A program made the position numbers and the translations under genes. From positions 1 to 26,177 of the forward strand of contig CAMPGV010000008.1 of the NCBI GenBank assembly GCA_946885745.1: a stretch of 26,177 bases of DNA, given 5' to 3'. The notes beneath the pieces are model-generated. The model was not told the DNA's origin, did not search any database, and saw only the letters and a list, made by a program, of their open reading frames with translations. The stretch is from an uncultured Candidatus Saccharibacteria bacterium (lineage in GTDB: Bacteria > Patescibacteria > Saccharimonadia > Saccharimonadales > JAEWBQ01). Positions within the stretch are counted from its first letter, which is position 1. Every line of letters begins with the position of its first letter. This document shows positions 13,639 to 22,219 of this stretch, piece by piece.

Positions 13639-14805
13639 CTAGAAGCGGCTACCACCAAGTAGTCGGCGACTATCCCAGTAGAAGTAGGTCGCAGCGGCGA
13701 GCAATCCAAGACCAAGCGCCCCAACGAATGTCTCCCCTGCGCCTGTCTTTGGCAGCTCCTGGACAACAGGCTTTGGCTGACACGCTGCATCATTTGCAGC
13801 CAGGTCCGTTGATAGCTTTTCGGTTTCGTTAATCGTGATCACGCCACTACCTGGGCGACAGACAGCGATTCGAGTCACGACCGGCTTCGGCTGACACGCT
13901 GCATCGTTTGCAGCGAGATCGGTCGACAGCTTCTCCGTCTCCTTGATAGTGATTACGCCAGTGCCCGGGCGGCAAACGGTTACGTTCTGAACAACCGGCT
14001 TCGGTTTACAGAGCTCGCTATCAGGCGCAACATCGGTTGATAGCTTTTCGGTTTCCTTGATTGTAATGACCCCGGTACCTGGACGACAGACTGAAATTGG
14101 CACGACAGGCTTTGGCTGACAAGCTTGATCATCGGCAGCAACATCACCTGGTTGCTTCTCGGTTTCCTTGATGGTGATCACGCCAGTACCTGGGCGGCAA
14201 ACGGTTATGTTCTTCACAGGCACGGGTGGCGGCGTCACATACACGATGTTGCCGCAATCAAGCGTAATCGCGAACCACTGCCCATCAACCGCTCGTTTAC
14301 CAATCAACGACTTCATCGGATAATGTATGGCGTTATACCCGTCCAAGAAACCGCCAGTATAGATCGTCGTATTAGCACCGGCAATGGTCAGCTGTGAACG
14401 ATTCGCCTGTTTCCAGTCCATGCGGCCAAGCGTTTTAATTTGGCCATTGAAGTCATCTGTATAGTACGTCCCTTCGGTTGCATTGGCGAGATCCTCGCGC
14501 GTAATACCCATAGCAGTGTAAATTTGCTTGATATCAGTGTGGCCAGCACTGTCCCGGCCACTATCGTAAATAGACAGCAACTGTGCCTTATTTGCAGCAC
14601 CTTGATAAATGATGTTGTCATTTGGATCAGACACTGCCGCCTGCGCCGACTCCGGCTGGATAAGTGCAAAAGACTGCAGCACCAACGCAAACACCGCCAC
14701 GCCAATGCCTAATGATTTCGTAACTCGTTCGCCACGCAAACGCCGCCAATAAAACTGCGCTCGCGAAAGCGCATGCTGTAACTGCTGGGTAACGCCTTCT
14801 CCCAT
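13639..14805 (-). CDS. LPxTG-type surface protein with four Cys-containing repeats, 388 aa
   Basis: A long basic N-terminus (about 29 residues) leads to a hydrophobic signal segment (31-49) and an AQAA cleavage-like site near 54-57. A conserved-looking ectodomain (about 60-190) contains DIKQIYTAMGITREDLANA and LIGKRAVDGQWFAITLDCGNIVYV. Four tandem repeats of 37-38 residues follow (198-235, 236-272, 273-310, 311-348), each with VCRPGTGVITIKETEK and one more Cys before PKPVV. The C-terminus is a sortase-type signal: LPKTG at 351-355, a hydrophobic stretch (359-377) and Arg-rich end. This predicts a wall- or sortase-linked surface protein. GAGGAGG lies about 5 nt before the ATG. No sortase gene is in the window. 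Confidence 0.9.
   Translation of the reverse strand: MGEGVTQQLQHALSRAQFYWRRLRGERVTKSLGIGVAVFALVLQSFALIQPESAQAAVSDPNDNIIYQGAANKAQLLSIYDSGRDSAGHTDIKQIYTAMGITREDLANATEGTYYTDDFNGQIKTLGRMDWKQANRSQLTIAGANTTIYTGGFLDGYNAIHYPMKSLIGKRAVDGQWFAITLDCGNIVYVTPPPVPVKNITVCRPGTGVITIKETEKQPGDVAADDQACQPKPVVPISVCRPGTGVITIKETEKLSTDVAPDSELCKPKPVVQNVTVCRPGTGVITIKETEKLSTDLAANDAACQPKPVVTRIAVCRPGSGVITINETEKLSTDLAANDAACQPKPVVQELPKTGAGETFVGALGLGLLAAATYFYWDSRRLLGGSRF
13762..14214 (-). repeat. Four tandem repeats of 111-114 nt inside the LPxTG gene
   Basis: They encode residues 198-348. Copies 3 and 4 (nearest the 3' end) are most alike, both ending LSTDLAANDAACQPKPVV; copy 1 differs most (QPGDVAADDQAC). Synonymous differences between copies show they are not a very recent duplication. 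Copy number could vary between strains. Confidence 0.9.
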
Positions 14806-14923
14806 AGCCCCTCCTCTTCTGTCGCTGTTCCGCTAGGTCATCTCTCGCATAGCCGGACTCCAGCAACGCTTAAATGTCTCGCAGAGTCATCACCCCCTCA
14901 TTGGTGATCTTCTGATACTTTTC

Positions 14924-14932
14924 AGTATAGCA
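14924..14932 (-). promoter_or_regulatory. Extended -10 promoter of the LPxTG gene
   Basis: The minus strand reads TGC-TATACT. The leader would be about 110 nt and can form a small hairpin (ATCACC with GGTGAT near 14890-14910). It contains two tiny ATG-started frames of under 8 codons whose use is unknown. The region 14806-14980 otherwise holds no gene. Confidence 0.55.
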
Positions 14933-14980
14933 CGCTCAGGACTTTCACCACAAATTGTCAAAATTGCAATATAGCAGCTT

Positions 14981-17509
14981 TTAAAGCTCGCCCCAGTTTT
15001 TTCCAACCGAAACATCAACTTTAAGCTTAATTGCCAGCTCTGGGGCCACCTGCTCCATGGTTGATTGTAGTAACGCCGCTACCTTCTCGGCTTGACCCTC
15101 AGGACACTCGACGAGAATACTATCGTGAATTTGAAGCAATTGCTCAGCCTTACCCTCAAGCCTCTTCTCCACCTGCAGCATCGCCCGCTTCATTAGATCC
15201 GCCTCAGTCCCCTGGATTGGCATGTTAGCTGCGGCACGCTTCGCCCCTTCACGAACCATAAAGTTGCTGCTATTGATATCTGGTGTTGGTCGGCGACGGC
15301 CATAAAACGTCTCTACATAGCCATCTGTCTGCGCTTTTTCTAGTGTGGCATCGATAAAAGCCCGAATCGGTGCTCGCAGCGTAAAGTATTGGTCAATAAA
15401 CTGTTTCGCCTCACCAAAACTCATACCCGTCGCCGCAGATAGGCCATGTGGACTCATGCCGTACAGTACGCCAAAATTAATCACCTTGGCAGCGCGGCGC
15501 TGTAACTTCGTCACTTCATCAAGGCTGATACCATAGACCTCACTCGCCGTTTTCGTGTGGATATCAACGTCTTCATTGAAGTTTTCAATAAGCTTATCGT
15601 CACCAGCAAGAATCGCCGCGAGGCGCAGCTCGAACTGCGAGTAGTCGGCACTCACAAAGACATTGCCCGCTTCTGGCACAAAGGCACTGCGAATACGACG
15701 CCCCAGGTCAGTGCGCACCGGGATATTCTGCAGATTCGGATTCGTACTCGACATACGGCCCGTCGCCGTTCCGTCCTGGTTGAACGTTGTATGAATTCGG
15801 CTAGTCTCGTCCGCCTGGAGCGGCAGCGTATCGACATAAGTATTCTTCAACTTGGCTAATTCACGGGTGCGTTCAATTAACTCAATAATTGGATGTTGGC
15901 CACGTAGTTTATCGAGCTCTTTTTGGCTTGTACTGTAGCTGGTCTTCCCCTTCTTGATACCGGTTGTCGGGAGCTGCAGCTTTGTAAAGAGCACTTCAGA
16001 AAGTTGCGCCGGACTACCAATATTAAATTCGTAGCCAACCATTGCATACATTTCTTGCTCAAGCCGCGCATGCTCTTCCCCGAGCTCCTTGCTCATAGCG
16101 CTCAGCACTGAGGTGTCAATCTTGATACCGCGACGCTCCATGAGGTACAGCAAGCGAACAGAAGGAAAATCAAGTTCATGGGCCACAGTTGCTAATTTCG
16201 GCTCCGCCTCAAAGCGTGTCTGCTGTTCGTCATAAACTCGCCACAGTTCGGCTAGGAGCTGCCCGTAATCATCCCCTTCGTTCCAATCGGTAAGGCCGCT
16301 CAGCGTACGATCACGCGCCAGTGGATCGAGCAAGAATGCCGCCACCGCTAAGTCATGCAGGCGATCAAACTGCACTGCCACTCCCTGCTTGTCGGCCGCA
16401 TGGTAGAGCCCCTTGCCATCAAAAGCAATCACGTTAGCAAACTCCAGAGCCCGCCATGTTGCGCTATCGATACTCGTCAGCTCACTACTCATAAATTCTG
16501 TACGGCTCGTGGATATATAGACACGGTCCTCCGCCAAATGAACCAGCACTGGGCTCTCGCCCTCGATTTGTAGCGTTGTCGGCCATGCGACTTCTTTGAG
16601 CGCCGCCGCGCGGGTGACTGTTTTTGCTTCGGCCGTCTGCTGCATATGAGTCGGCAGACGACGAAGAAGTGACGTAAACTCCAGATCCTTTAAGAGACTC
16701 GCCAGTTTAACCGTATCAAGCTCTCGGGCGTTTGTGGCTTCTAGGTCGAGCGCCACAGGGGCATCAAGCCAGATCTCGCCGACTTTCTTACTGAGATACG
16801 CAAGCTCCTTGCCTGCTTCAAGCTTCTTGGCGACTGTCGGCTTAATCGCGTCCAGGTGGGCGTATATTTCATCGAGCGTGCCGTACTCTTGGAGTAAGGT
16901 CGTCGCGGTTTTTTCACCGACACCCGGCACACCTGGGAGATTATCCGATGAGTCGCCCTTAAGCGCCTTGAGATCGAGGAACTGGTGTACTGACAGGCCG
17001 TATTTGTTTTCAAAGTAACCGACATCAAACTGCTCAATGTTTGTCAGACCCGACTTAAGCGCATAGACATGCGTGAGTGGTCCGACTAGCTGCAGCATAT
17101 CAAGGTCGCTAGTAATGAGGCAGGTTTCAATCCCCTCTTTACTCGCCTTGTCCGCAAGGACGCCCATGATATCATCAGCCTCGTAATCGTCACACTCGTA
17201 AAGCGGCCACCCAAAGGCATCGAGCAGTTGATGCAGTATAGGAATCTGGGCAAAGAAGTCTTCCGGCGGCGACTTGCGACCGGCTTTATATTCCGGGTAA
17301 ATCTCACGGCGGCGGCGAATACTCGTCCCTTTTTTATCCCACGCAACGGCCACATAGTCGGGGTCGAGCTTTTTCATAAGCTCTAGCGCCAAGCTCGCAA
17401 AACCAAAGACACCACCCGTTGGCGTACCATCGCGTGTCGTGAGTCCCGGCATTGCATAGTAGCCTCGATAAAATACAGATTTTCCGTCAATAACTACTAG
17501 GCGCTTCAT
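14981..17509 (-). CDS. polA: DNA polymerase I (5' nuclease plus polymerase, degenerate proofreading domain)
   Basis: PolA fills gaps and removes RNA primers. The 842-residue protein has an N-terminal 5' nuclease (1-290) with acidic residues in YECDDYEADDIMG (107-113), SDLDML (134-137) and GDSSDNLPGVPGVGEKTA (185-202). The middle (about 310-440) has the proofreading fold but no DxE motif and no later catalytic Asp, so it should lack 3'-5' exonuclease. Polymerase motifs are intact: ADYSQFELR with Asp622, the O-helix RRAAKVINFGVLYG (671-684) and QIHDSILVE with Asp796. The last motif reads HDS where HDE is usual. TGT-TATACT lies 6 nt before ATG. Confidence 0.98.
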   Translation of the reverse strand: MKRLVVIDGKSVFYRGYYAMPGLTTRDGTPTGGVFGFASLALELMKKLDPDYVAVAWDKKGTSIRRRREIYPEYKAGRKSPPEDFFAQIPILHQLLDAFGWPLYECDDYEADDIMGVLADKASKEGIETCLITSDLDMLQLVGPLTHVYALKSGLTNIEQFDVGYFENKYGLSVHQFLDLKALKGDSSDNLPGVPGVGEKTATTLLQEYGTLDEIYAHLDAIKPTVAKKLEAGKELAYLSKKVGEIWLDAPVALDLEATNARELDTVKLASLLKDLEFTSLLRRLPTHMQQTAEAKTVTRAAALKEVAWPTTLQIEGESPVLVHLAEDRVYISTSRTEFMSSELTSIDSATWRALEFANVIAFDGKGLYHAADKQGVAVQFDRLHDLAVAAFLLDPLARDRTLSGLTDWNEGDDYGQLLAELWRVYDEQQTRFEAEPKLATVAHELDFPSVRLLYLMERRGIKIDTSVLSAMSKELGEEHARLEQEMYAMVGYEFNIGSPAQLSEVLFTKLQLPTTGIKKGKTSYSTSQKELDKLRGQHPIIELIERTRELAKLKNTYVDTLPLQADETSRIHTTFNQDGTATGRMSSTNPNLQNIPVRTDLGRRIRSAFVPEAGNVFVSADYSQFELRLAAILAGDDKLIENFNEDVDIHTKTASEVYGISLDEVTKLQRRAAKVINFGVLYGMSPHGLSAATGMSFGEAKQFIDQYFTLRAPIRAFIDATLEKAQTDGYVETFYGRRRPTPDINSSNFMVREGAKRAAANMPIQGTEADLMKRAMLQVEKRLEGKAEQLLQIHDSILVECPEGQAEKVAALLQSTMEQVAPELAIKLKVDVSVGKNWGEL

Positions 17510-17515
17510 AGGCCC

Positions 17516-17524
17516 AGTATAACA
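17516..17524 (-). promoter_or_regulatory. Extended -10 (TGT-TATACT) of polA
   Basis: Six nt before the polA ATG, within the 17-nt gap that follows the pilin stop codon. Confidence 0.65.
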
Positions 17525-17526
17525 CC

Positions 17527-18105
17527 TTAACTAAGCCGGTAGGTGCTAACCTCGATGATGCAGCGAGTGTAACCTGACATACGCTGCGTGAACTTCGCGC
17601 CGGTCAGGGTCATGTTGTCGTAGCCTGGTGTCGGCGAGAGCACGTTACCCACCCCACAGTCGCTATTTGGTCCGACGGCAAAATACAGCACCGAGCGACC
17701 ATCGCCATAATAATTGGAGTGATACCACATGTGGCCAGCTGGATTATTGTTGCCATACTTACTGGCTTGCGGCGTTGCGACACCAGAGTATGTCGCGAGC
17801 GTCTGGTTAAATGCAATATCGTAGGTCGTATTGGTATTCCAGGCGTCAGAACTTGGACAAACACCACCCGATATAGCCGATGCCGGCGCAATACACGAGC
17901 TCACATTTGGGCGCCCATCCAGATCAGCCTCCCATAACTTCAACGCCTTAATGTAAGCCGCCGCTTGAGAGGACACGCTACCCGAGTGCGCCCGCTCCTG
18001 AATGCCATTGAAGGCTACAATGGTAATAGCCGCGAGAATCGCGATCACCACAATCACGATTAATAATTCGACAATAGTAAACCCGCGTACGCCCACCTTC
18101 TTCAT
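17527..18105 (-). CDS. Type IV pilin-like protein, 192 aa
   Basis: A textbook class III prepilin: leader MKKVGVRG, cleavage before FTIVELLIVIVVIAIL with Glu at +5, then NGIQERA, identical in this region to the LamG pilin. The globular part (about 45-192) carries four cysteines (SSCIAP, GGVCPS, SDCGVG, TRCIIE), enough for two disulphides, and is rich in Ser, Asn, Tyr and Gly. TATAAA lies 8 nt before the ATG; the intervening AAAGG is too close to be a normal Shine-Dalgarno. It lies just upstream of polA on the same strand with no pilus machinery nearby. Probably a minor or major pilin subunit. Confidence 0.92.
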   Translation of the reverse strand: MKKVGVRGFTIVELLIVIVVIAILAAITIVAFNGIQERAHSGSVSSQAAAYIKALKLWEADLDGRPNVSSCIAPASAISGGVCPSSDAWNTNTTYDIAFNQTLATYSGVATPQASKYGNNNPAGHMWYHSNYYGDGRSVLYFAVGPNSDCGVGNVLSPTPGYDNMTLTGAKFTQRMSGYTRCIIEVSTYRLS

Positions 18106-18113
18106 TACCTTTA

Positions 18114-18119
18114 TTTATA
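18114..18119 (-). promoter_or_regulatory. -10 box TATAAA of the 17527 pilin
   Basis: Eight nt before the ATG at 18105, in the 81-bp divergent gap shared with the kinase gene. Confidence 0.55.
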
Positions 18120-18170
18120 CCGCGTCTATGCACTAGGGTCAATTGTGCTACGGTGCCACCACAAGCACTT

Positions 18171-18179
18171 TGCTATACT
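18171..18179 (+). promoter_or_regulatory. Extended -10 (TGC-TATACT) of the kinase gene
   Basis: Seven nt before the ATG at 18187. It supports that ATG over an in-frame one 42 nt upstream, which would lie upstream of the promoter. Confidence 0.65.
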
Positions 18180-18186
18180 AAAAGGA

Positions 18187-18756
18187 ATGAATCATCACGA
18201 AAACGTCAAAATCATCGCTTTTGTCGGACTATCCGGCAGCGGCAAGAGCTCGGCAGTCGAGCACTTCACCAACAATGGCTACCCAAAAGTCTATCTCGGC
18301 GGCATTATCTATGAGGCTATGAACGAGGCCGGCATAGAAATTACCCCTGATAGTCAGCAGCAGTTCCGCGAAGAAATTCGCGCCAAAGAGGGAAAAGATT
18401 TCGTCGTCAAACGAGCTATTGAGCAAGTTCACAACCTCATTAATGCCGGTCAACACCGTATTGTACTCGACGGGCTTTACACCTGGACCGAATACAAGCT
18501 CTTGAAGCATGAGTTCCCAGGCGAGCTCCACGTAGTTGCTATCGTTGCACCAAAACACCTTCGCCATCATCGTCTCGCCAACCGCCCAAAGCGACCGTTT
18601 ACTGCCACCGAAGCAGCCGAGCGAGACTGGTCGGAAATTGAAAACCTTGAAAAGGGCGGCCCTATTGCTATCGCCGATCATTACATTGTCAACGACGGCA
18701 ACCTTGAGCTTCTCCACGAGCGTATTACCGCGGTCGTTCAAGATATCGACTTCTAG
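18187..18756 (+). CDS. P-loop kinase, UPF0200/dephospho-CoA kinase-like, 189 aa
   Basis: A small nucleoside-kinase-fold ATPase. The Walker A motif GLSGSGKSS is at residues 14-22. YLGGIIYEAM, then RIVLDGLYTWTEY (a Walker B-like strand ending in Asp), PKHLRHHRLANRPKRP (a lid-type Arg cluster), ERDWSEIENLEKGG and ADHYIVNDG follow in the order seen in the UPF0200 family, which has been linked to archaeal-type dephospho-CoA kinase. The phosphate acceptor cannot be set from sequence; coenzyme A synthesis or nucleotide metabolism are both possible. I chose ATG 18187 because of the promoter 7 nt upstream. A pilin gene follows 40 nt later with its own promoter. Confidence 0.85.
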   Translation: MNHHENVKIIAFVGLSGSGKSSAVEHFTNNGYPKVYLGGIIYEAMNEAGIEITPDSQQQFREEIRAKEGKDFVVKRAIEQVHNLINAGQHRIVLDGLYTWTEYKLLKHEFPGELHVVAIVAPKHLRHHRLANRPKRPFTATEAAERDWSEIENLEKGGPIAIADHYIVNDGNLELLHERITAVVQDIDF

Positions 18757-18783
18757 CACTTGCTCAGCGCTCGCCTAGCGGCG

Positions 18784-18789
18784 TATAAT
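18784..18789 (+). promoter_or_regulatory. -10 box TATAAT of the 18797 pilin
   Basis: Consensus hexamer 7 nt before the ATG, with no Shine-Dalgarno between them. Confidence 0.65.
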
Positions 18790-18796
18790 AACGCTT

Positions 18797-19393
18797 ATGT
18801 TATTTCGGCGCACATCTCGCGGTTTTACGGTTGTTGAGCTTCTCATCGTCCTTGTCGTCATTGGTATCATTGCCGGGATTGTCGCCGTCAGCTATGGCCG
18901 CGCCCAGGCACTCGCCCGTGACACAAAACGCGTTGCTGATGTACACGCCATCGCTGAGGCCATCACGGCCTACCGTCTTCGTTTCGGAAATCAAGTGAGA
19001 CCGCCTACCTGCATGGGCGGCCACACCCCTACGGGTGCCTTGGCCGACTCAACCGGCAATGGCTGGTTCAATCTCGCAAATGGGTCTACCTACCATAAGG
19101 ACATTCTTACCTGCCTGACCGAAAAAGGTTATTTGAATAGCAAGTATGTTGACCCTTCCGGATGTGGCACTACCTTAGGCAACAGCGCTCCAGGCTATAC
19201 CTGTCGTCAAGCCGGCTACGCCTACATGAAAAGTACTTGTGACTATGACGGCGATGGCCAATGGGTAACAGTTGTCATGGCACGCCTCGAGCTGAGTGGC
19301 AACAAAGCCGATCTTCAAGGTAGCAATTCGGTCTGTATGTCGAATAGCTATGCAAACAGCTTCGAGATGAACTATATGGTCAAAGTCGAATAA
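18797..19393 (+). CDS. Type IV pilin-like protein, 198 aa
   Basis: Class III prepilin: leader MLFRRTSRG, cleavage before FTVVELLIVLVVIGIIAGI with Glu at +5. Unlike the other three it lacks NGIQERA and instead has GRAQALARDTKRVADVHAIAEAI, the pattern of pseudopilins and major pilins in many Gram-positive and CPR genomes. The globular part has six cysteines (PPTCMGG, ILTCLTE, SGCGTT, YTCRQ, STCDYD, SVCMSN) and a DYDGDGQW segment that could bind calcium. The only pilin of the four on the plus strand. It has its own leaderless promoter and terminator. Confidence 0.92.
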   Translation: MLFRRTSRGFTVVELLIVLVVIGIIAGIVAVSYGRAQALARDTKRVADVHAIAEAITAYRLRFGNQVRPPTCMGGHTPTGALADSTGNGWFNLANGSTYHKDILTCLTEKGYLNSKYVDPSGCGTTLGNSAPGYTCRQAGYAYMKSTCDYDGDGQWVTVVMARLELSGNKADLQGSNSVCMSNSYANSFEMNYMVKVE

Positions 19394-19424
19394 AAATACC
19401 CCGCTATCGTGCGGGGTATTTTTT
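19392..19424. terminator. Bidirectional terminator between the 18797 pilin and rpoD
   Basis: AAAAATACCCCGC pairs with GCGGGGTATTTTT over a TATCGT loop. The stem begins inside the pilin stop codon. Confidence 0.92.
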
Positions 19425-19435
19425 CATTTCTTTTC

Positions 19436-20428
19436 TTAGCCGAGATATTCGTGAAGCTTCTTAGCGTCCTTGTGCTTACGCAGCTTAGCAAGTGCTTTGG
19501 CTTCGATCTGACGGATACGCTCACGAGTAACCGCAAACTCTTGGCCAACCTCTTCGAGTGTATGGCTCTTACCGTTTTCAAGACCAAAACGCATCTTGAT
19601 AATCTTCTGCTCGCGCTCTGAAAGTGTCGAGAGGACCGACTGGACCTGCTCCTTCAAAAGCTGCGAGGTAGCTGACTCTTCTGGTGTCGCACCCTCTTCA
19701 TCCTCGATAAAGTCACCCAGGACTGAATCTTCATCTTCACCATCGCGGCCAACACCGGCGTCAAGACTGGTGATATCCTGCTTGATCTTGATAACGTATT
19801 CAACCTTCTCCGGTTCCATCTCAAGCTCTTTGGCAAGCTCTTCAATGGTTGGCTCACGGTTGAGCTCCTGTGTCATGCGGCGCTGAGTACGGAGCAGCTT
19901 GTTGATTGTCTCCACCATGTGAACAGGAATACGAATAGTACGCGCCTGGTCAGCAATCGCACGAGTAATCGCCTGGCGAATCCACCAGGTCGCGTAGGTT
20001 GAGAACTTAAAGCCCTTATCTGGATCGAACTTCTCGACTGCACGGAGAAGACCGGTGTTCCCTTCTTGGATTAGGTCGAGGAAATCGAGACCGCGACCAG
20101 AGTAGCGCTTAGCAATCGAGACCACAAGACGCATGTTCGCTTCAGCCATCTTGTCTTTTGCGCGCTTGTCGCCATCAACCACACGCTTCGCAAGTTCAAG
20201 CTCTTCTTCGGCGTTTAGTAGCGGGATCTTACCGATCTCACGCAGGTACAGACGCACGCTGTCGTCTGATACATCGTCAAAATACTGACCGTTATTGATC
20301 GTATCGATATCATCTTCTTCTTCGTCAATCAGCTCATCGAGCGCTGGACCATCGATATCACCTAGCGGGCCACCGCTGGCGTCAATGACTTGATCTTCTG
20401 TACTAGTAGGTAGTTTATCGTCGGGCAC
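19436..20428 (-). CDS. rpoD: Primary sigma factor (sigma-70 family)
   Basis: Directs RNA polymerase to -10/-35 promoters. The 330-residue protein has a short acidic N-terminus instead of a full region 1.1, then region 1.2 ([16 protein letters not shown], 56-71), region 2 ([27 protein letters not shown], 98-124), 2.4 ([25 protein letters not shown]), region 3 and region 4.2 ([31 protein letters not shown], 289-319). Start is GTG at 20428 with AAAGGAG 7 nt upstream, inside the end of dnaG; the genes overlap by 14 nt in different frames, so translation is probably coupled. The dnaG-rpoD pair matches the classical macromolecular synthesis operon, here without rpsU. Confidence 0.97.
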   Translation of the reverse strand: MPDDKLPTSTEDQVIDASGGPLGDIDGPALDELIDEEEDDIDTINNGQYFDDVSDDSVRLYLREIGKIPLLNAEEELELAKRVVDGDKRAKDKMAEANMRLVVSIAKRYSGRGLDFLDLIQEGNTGLLRAVEKFDPDKGFKFSTYATWWIRQAITRAIADQARTIRIPVHMVETINKLLRTQRRMTQELNREPTIEELAKELEMEPEKVEYVIKIKQDITSLDAGVGRDGEDEDSVLGDFIEDEEGATPEESATSQLLKEQVQSVLSTLSEREQKIIKMRFGLENGKSHTLEEVGQEFAVTRERIRQIEAKALAKLRKHKDAKKLHEYLG

Positions 20429-22163
20429 GAGTTATCTCCTTTATGAGGGTATTGAGTTTTGTGCGCACTTCCACAGCTTTGGCATCATCGCCCGCCGCTT
20501 CGGCATCACGTAGTTCTATTGTCAGCTGGTCTTTTTGTTGTTGCTTGTGTTCGGTTGTTACCTGGCGGAGCAATCGAGCTGTTTCCATGTAGCGATCTTT
20601 ATCACTCCAGGCAGCATAGCGAGCGTCGGCCTTCAATAGTAATATTTTCACATAGGTATCGTAACTTTGCAAGCCTTCAGGGGTGGCCGTCACGGTAGCA
20701 CCGGCATGTGCCGCGAGATACTTCGCGACAGCTTGGCGATGCTCTCCGGCGAGCATCGTGACATCAAAGTCGCGGAGTAGCTCCTGACTTGCCGCATCGA
20801 ACAGTGCCGCCGCCAGTAGATTATCCTGGTAAGCATACTCGTCGCGCGTTGCGTCCGTCTGTGACTTAACCGGCTTCATCTCAGGTACAGCTTCTACAGG
20901 TGCCGCTGCCTGCTTCGCCTTCACCGCCTCAATTGACGATCCAATCATGGCGGCAATCTTCTGTTCATAGTGATCTTGCTCAACCGGATCCTTCAGCATG
21001 CGCACCACCGCAAGTGCAGCAGTCGTAAAAGCTCGTTTTCCACTTGCTGTCATCAAATCTTCGCGCTTTTGGTACTGCCCCAAAATCCAGTCCACTGCTG
21101 GCTGCGCAGTGTCAATTGCTCGCTGCCATAGTGTTACGTCCTGCTGGATCAATTCATCAGGATCTTTCGCGCCGTCAGGTAGCGTAATAATCGTCAGCTC
21201 AACCCCAACCTCACTCGCAATTGGAATCGCCCGCTCAGTGGCGGCAAGCCCCGCCTTATCGCCGTCAAACGCCAAGCGAATGTTACCGGTCAGACGCCTC
21301 AGGGCACGGAGGTGGTACTCAGTCATCGCTGTCCCGGCAGTCGCCACAACCTGCGCCACACCAGCCTGGTGGCTGCTTACGACGTCAAGGTTACCCTCGA
21401 CAATAACAGCATAGTCACTGGTGCGAATTGCCTCTTTCGCCTGGCTCAGCCCAAAAACATGGCGACCCTTATCGTAGAGGAGTGTCTGTGGCGTATTGAG
21501 GTACTTTGGGGCATTGGGGTCGTCGCCGATAATACGAGCTGTAAAGCCAATGACCTGCCCGCTCGCGTCCATCAGCGGTACGGTCATACGCCCGCGGAAC
21601 ATATCGCCACCAAAACGGTTTGTGAGGCCGGCGTCAGCTAGCTCCTGTTTGCGAAACCCTTTTTTGCGTAGAAACTGCACAAGCGCGTCGCCGTTATCCG
21701 GCGCATACCCAATCCGAAAGGCCGTCACAATCTCCTTTGAGAGTCCGCGCTTTTTAAACACATATTCGAGCGCATGCTGGTTGCGAAGCAGGCTGTGTTG
21801 ATAGTAGTTTGCCGCTAGATCGTGCGCCTCAAGCAAACGTTTTTTGCGTCGTGCTAATTCCTGACTCCCCTGCGACTCGTAGACCGTCAAATCCACGCCC
21901 GCCTTACGCGCGAGCAGTTCGAGGGCTTGGCGAAAATCTAGCCCTTCAACCTCCATAACAAAGCTGAAGATGTCACCGCCCTTGTTAGAGGAAAAATCAT
22001 GCCAAATATGTTTGTCTGGACTGACAAAAAAGCTCGGGGTACGCTCGCCGCTAAATGGACTGAGGCCCTTAAAGTTACGCCCAGCCCGCTTGAGCTGAAC
22101 GTACTCGCCAATCACGTCCTCAATATTGAGTCGTGCCCGTACTTCCTCTTTGGCATCTTGCAT
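20415..22163 (-). CDS. dnaG: DNA primase, lacking the zinc ligands
   Basis: DnaG makes RNA primers at the replication fork. The 582-residue length is normal. The N-terminal domain keeps the zinc-ribbon frame ([34 protein letters not shown]), but the four metal ligands, normally Cys, His, Cys, Cys, are Ser35, Ser38, Asp56 and Ser59. The catalytic core is intact: FRGRMTVPL, the TOPRIM acidic residues in VIVEGNLDV (Glu256) and FDGDKAG (Asp300, Asp302), and KDPDELI. The C-terminal helicase-binding part is Ala/Glu-rich and poorly conserved. TGC-TATACT lies 6 nt before the ATG. It heads the dnaG-rpoD operon. Confidence 0.96.
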   Translation of the reverse strand: MQDAKEEVRARLNIEDVIGEYVQLKRAGRNFKGLSPFSGERTPSFFVSPDKHIWHDFSSNKGGDIFSFVMEVEGLDFRQALELLARKAGVDLTVYESQGSQELARRKKRLLEAHDLAANYYQHSLLRNQHALEYVFKKRGLSKEIVTAFRIGYAPDNGDALVQFLRKKGFRKQELADAGLTNRFGGDMFRGRMTVPLMDASGQVIGFTARIIGDDPNAPKYLNTPQTLLYDKGRHVFGLSQAKEAIRTSDYAVIVEGNLDVVSSHQAGVAQVVATAGTAMTEYHLRALRRLTGNIRLAFDGDKAGLAATERAIPIASEVGVELTIITLPDGAKDPDELIQQDVTLWQRAIDTAQPAVDWILGQYQKREDLMTASGKRAFTTAALAVVRMLKDPVEQDHYEQKIAAMIGSSIEAVKAKQAAAPVEAVPEMKPVKSQTDATRDEYAYQDNLLAAALFDAASQELLRDFDVTMLAGEHRQAVAKYLAAHAGATVTATPEGLQSYDTYVKILLLKADARYAAWSDKDRYMETARLLRQVTTEHKQQQKDQLTIELRDAEAAGDDAKAVEVRTKLNTLIKEITRARR

Positions 22164-22169
22164 ACTTCT

Positions 22170-22178
22170 AGTATAGCA
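22170..22178 (-). promoter_or_regulatory. Extended -10 (TGC-TATACT) of the dnaG-rpoD operon
   Basis: Six nt before the dnaG ATG. The primary sigma factor gene is therefore itself behind a leaderless-type promoter. Confidence 0.65.
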
Positions 22179-22204
22179 CCCTTTACCTCTGTTAGCGTTT
22201 ATGG

Positions 22205-22210
22205 TTAAAT
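22205..22210 (+). promoter_or_regulatory. Weak -10 candidate (TTAAAT) of the 22220 gene
   Basis: Nine nt before the ATG at 22220. A GGGG run between box and start might act as a poor ribosome site. Confidence 0.35.
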
Positions 22211-22219
22211 GGGGTCATT

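Noticed and set aside
13762..14214. Tandem repeats considered as a CRISPR array.
   Set aside because: The 111-114 nt units are coding, in frame and without spacers; they are protein repeats.
14806..14980. The long leader of the LPxTG gene considered as a riboswitch.
   Set aside because: Only a short ATCACC/GGTGAT stem is visible and no known aptamer core could be recognised.
14976..14988. AGCTTTTAAAGCT palindrome at the polA stop as a terminator.
   Set aside because: The stem is short and AT-rich with no T-run after it on the minus strand.
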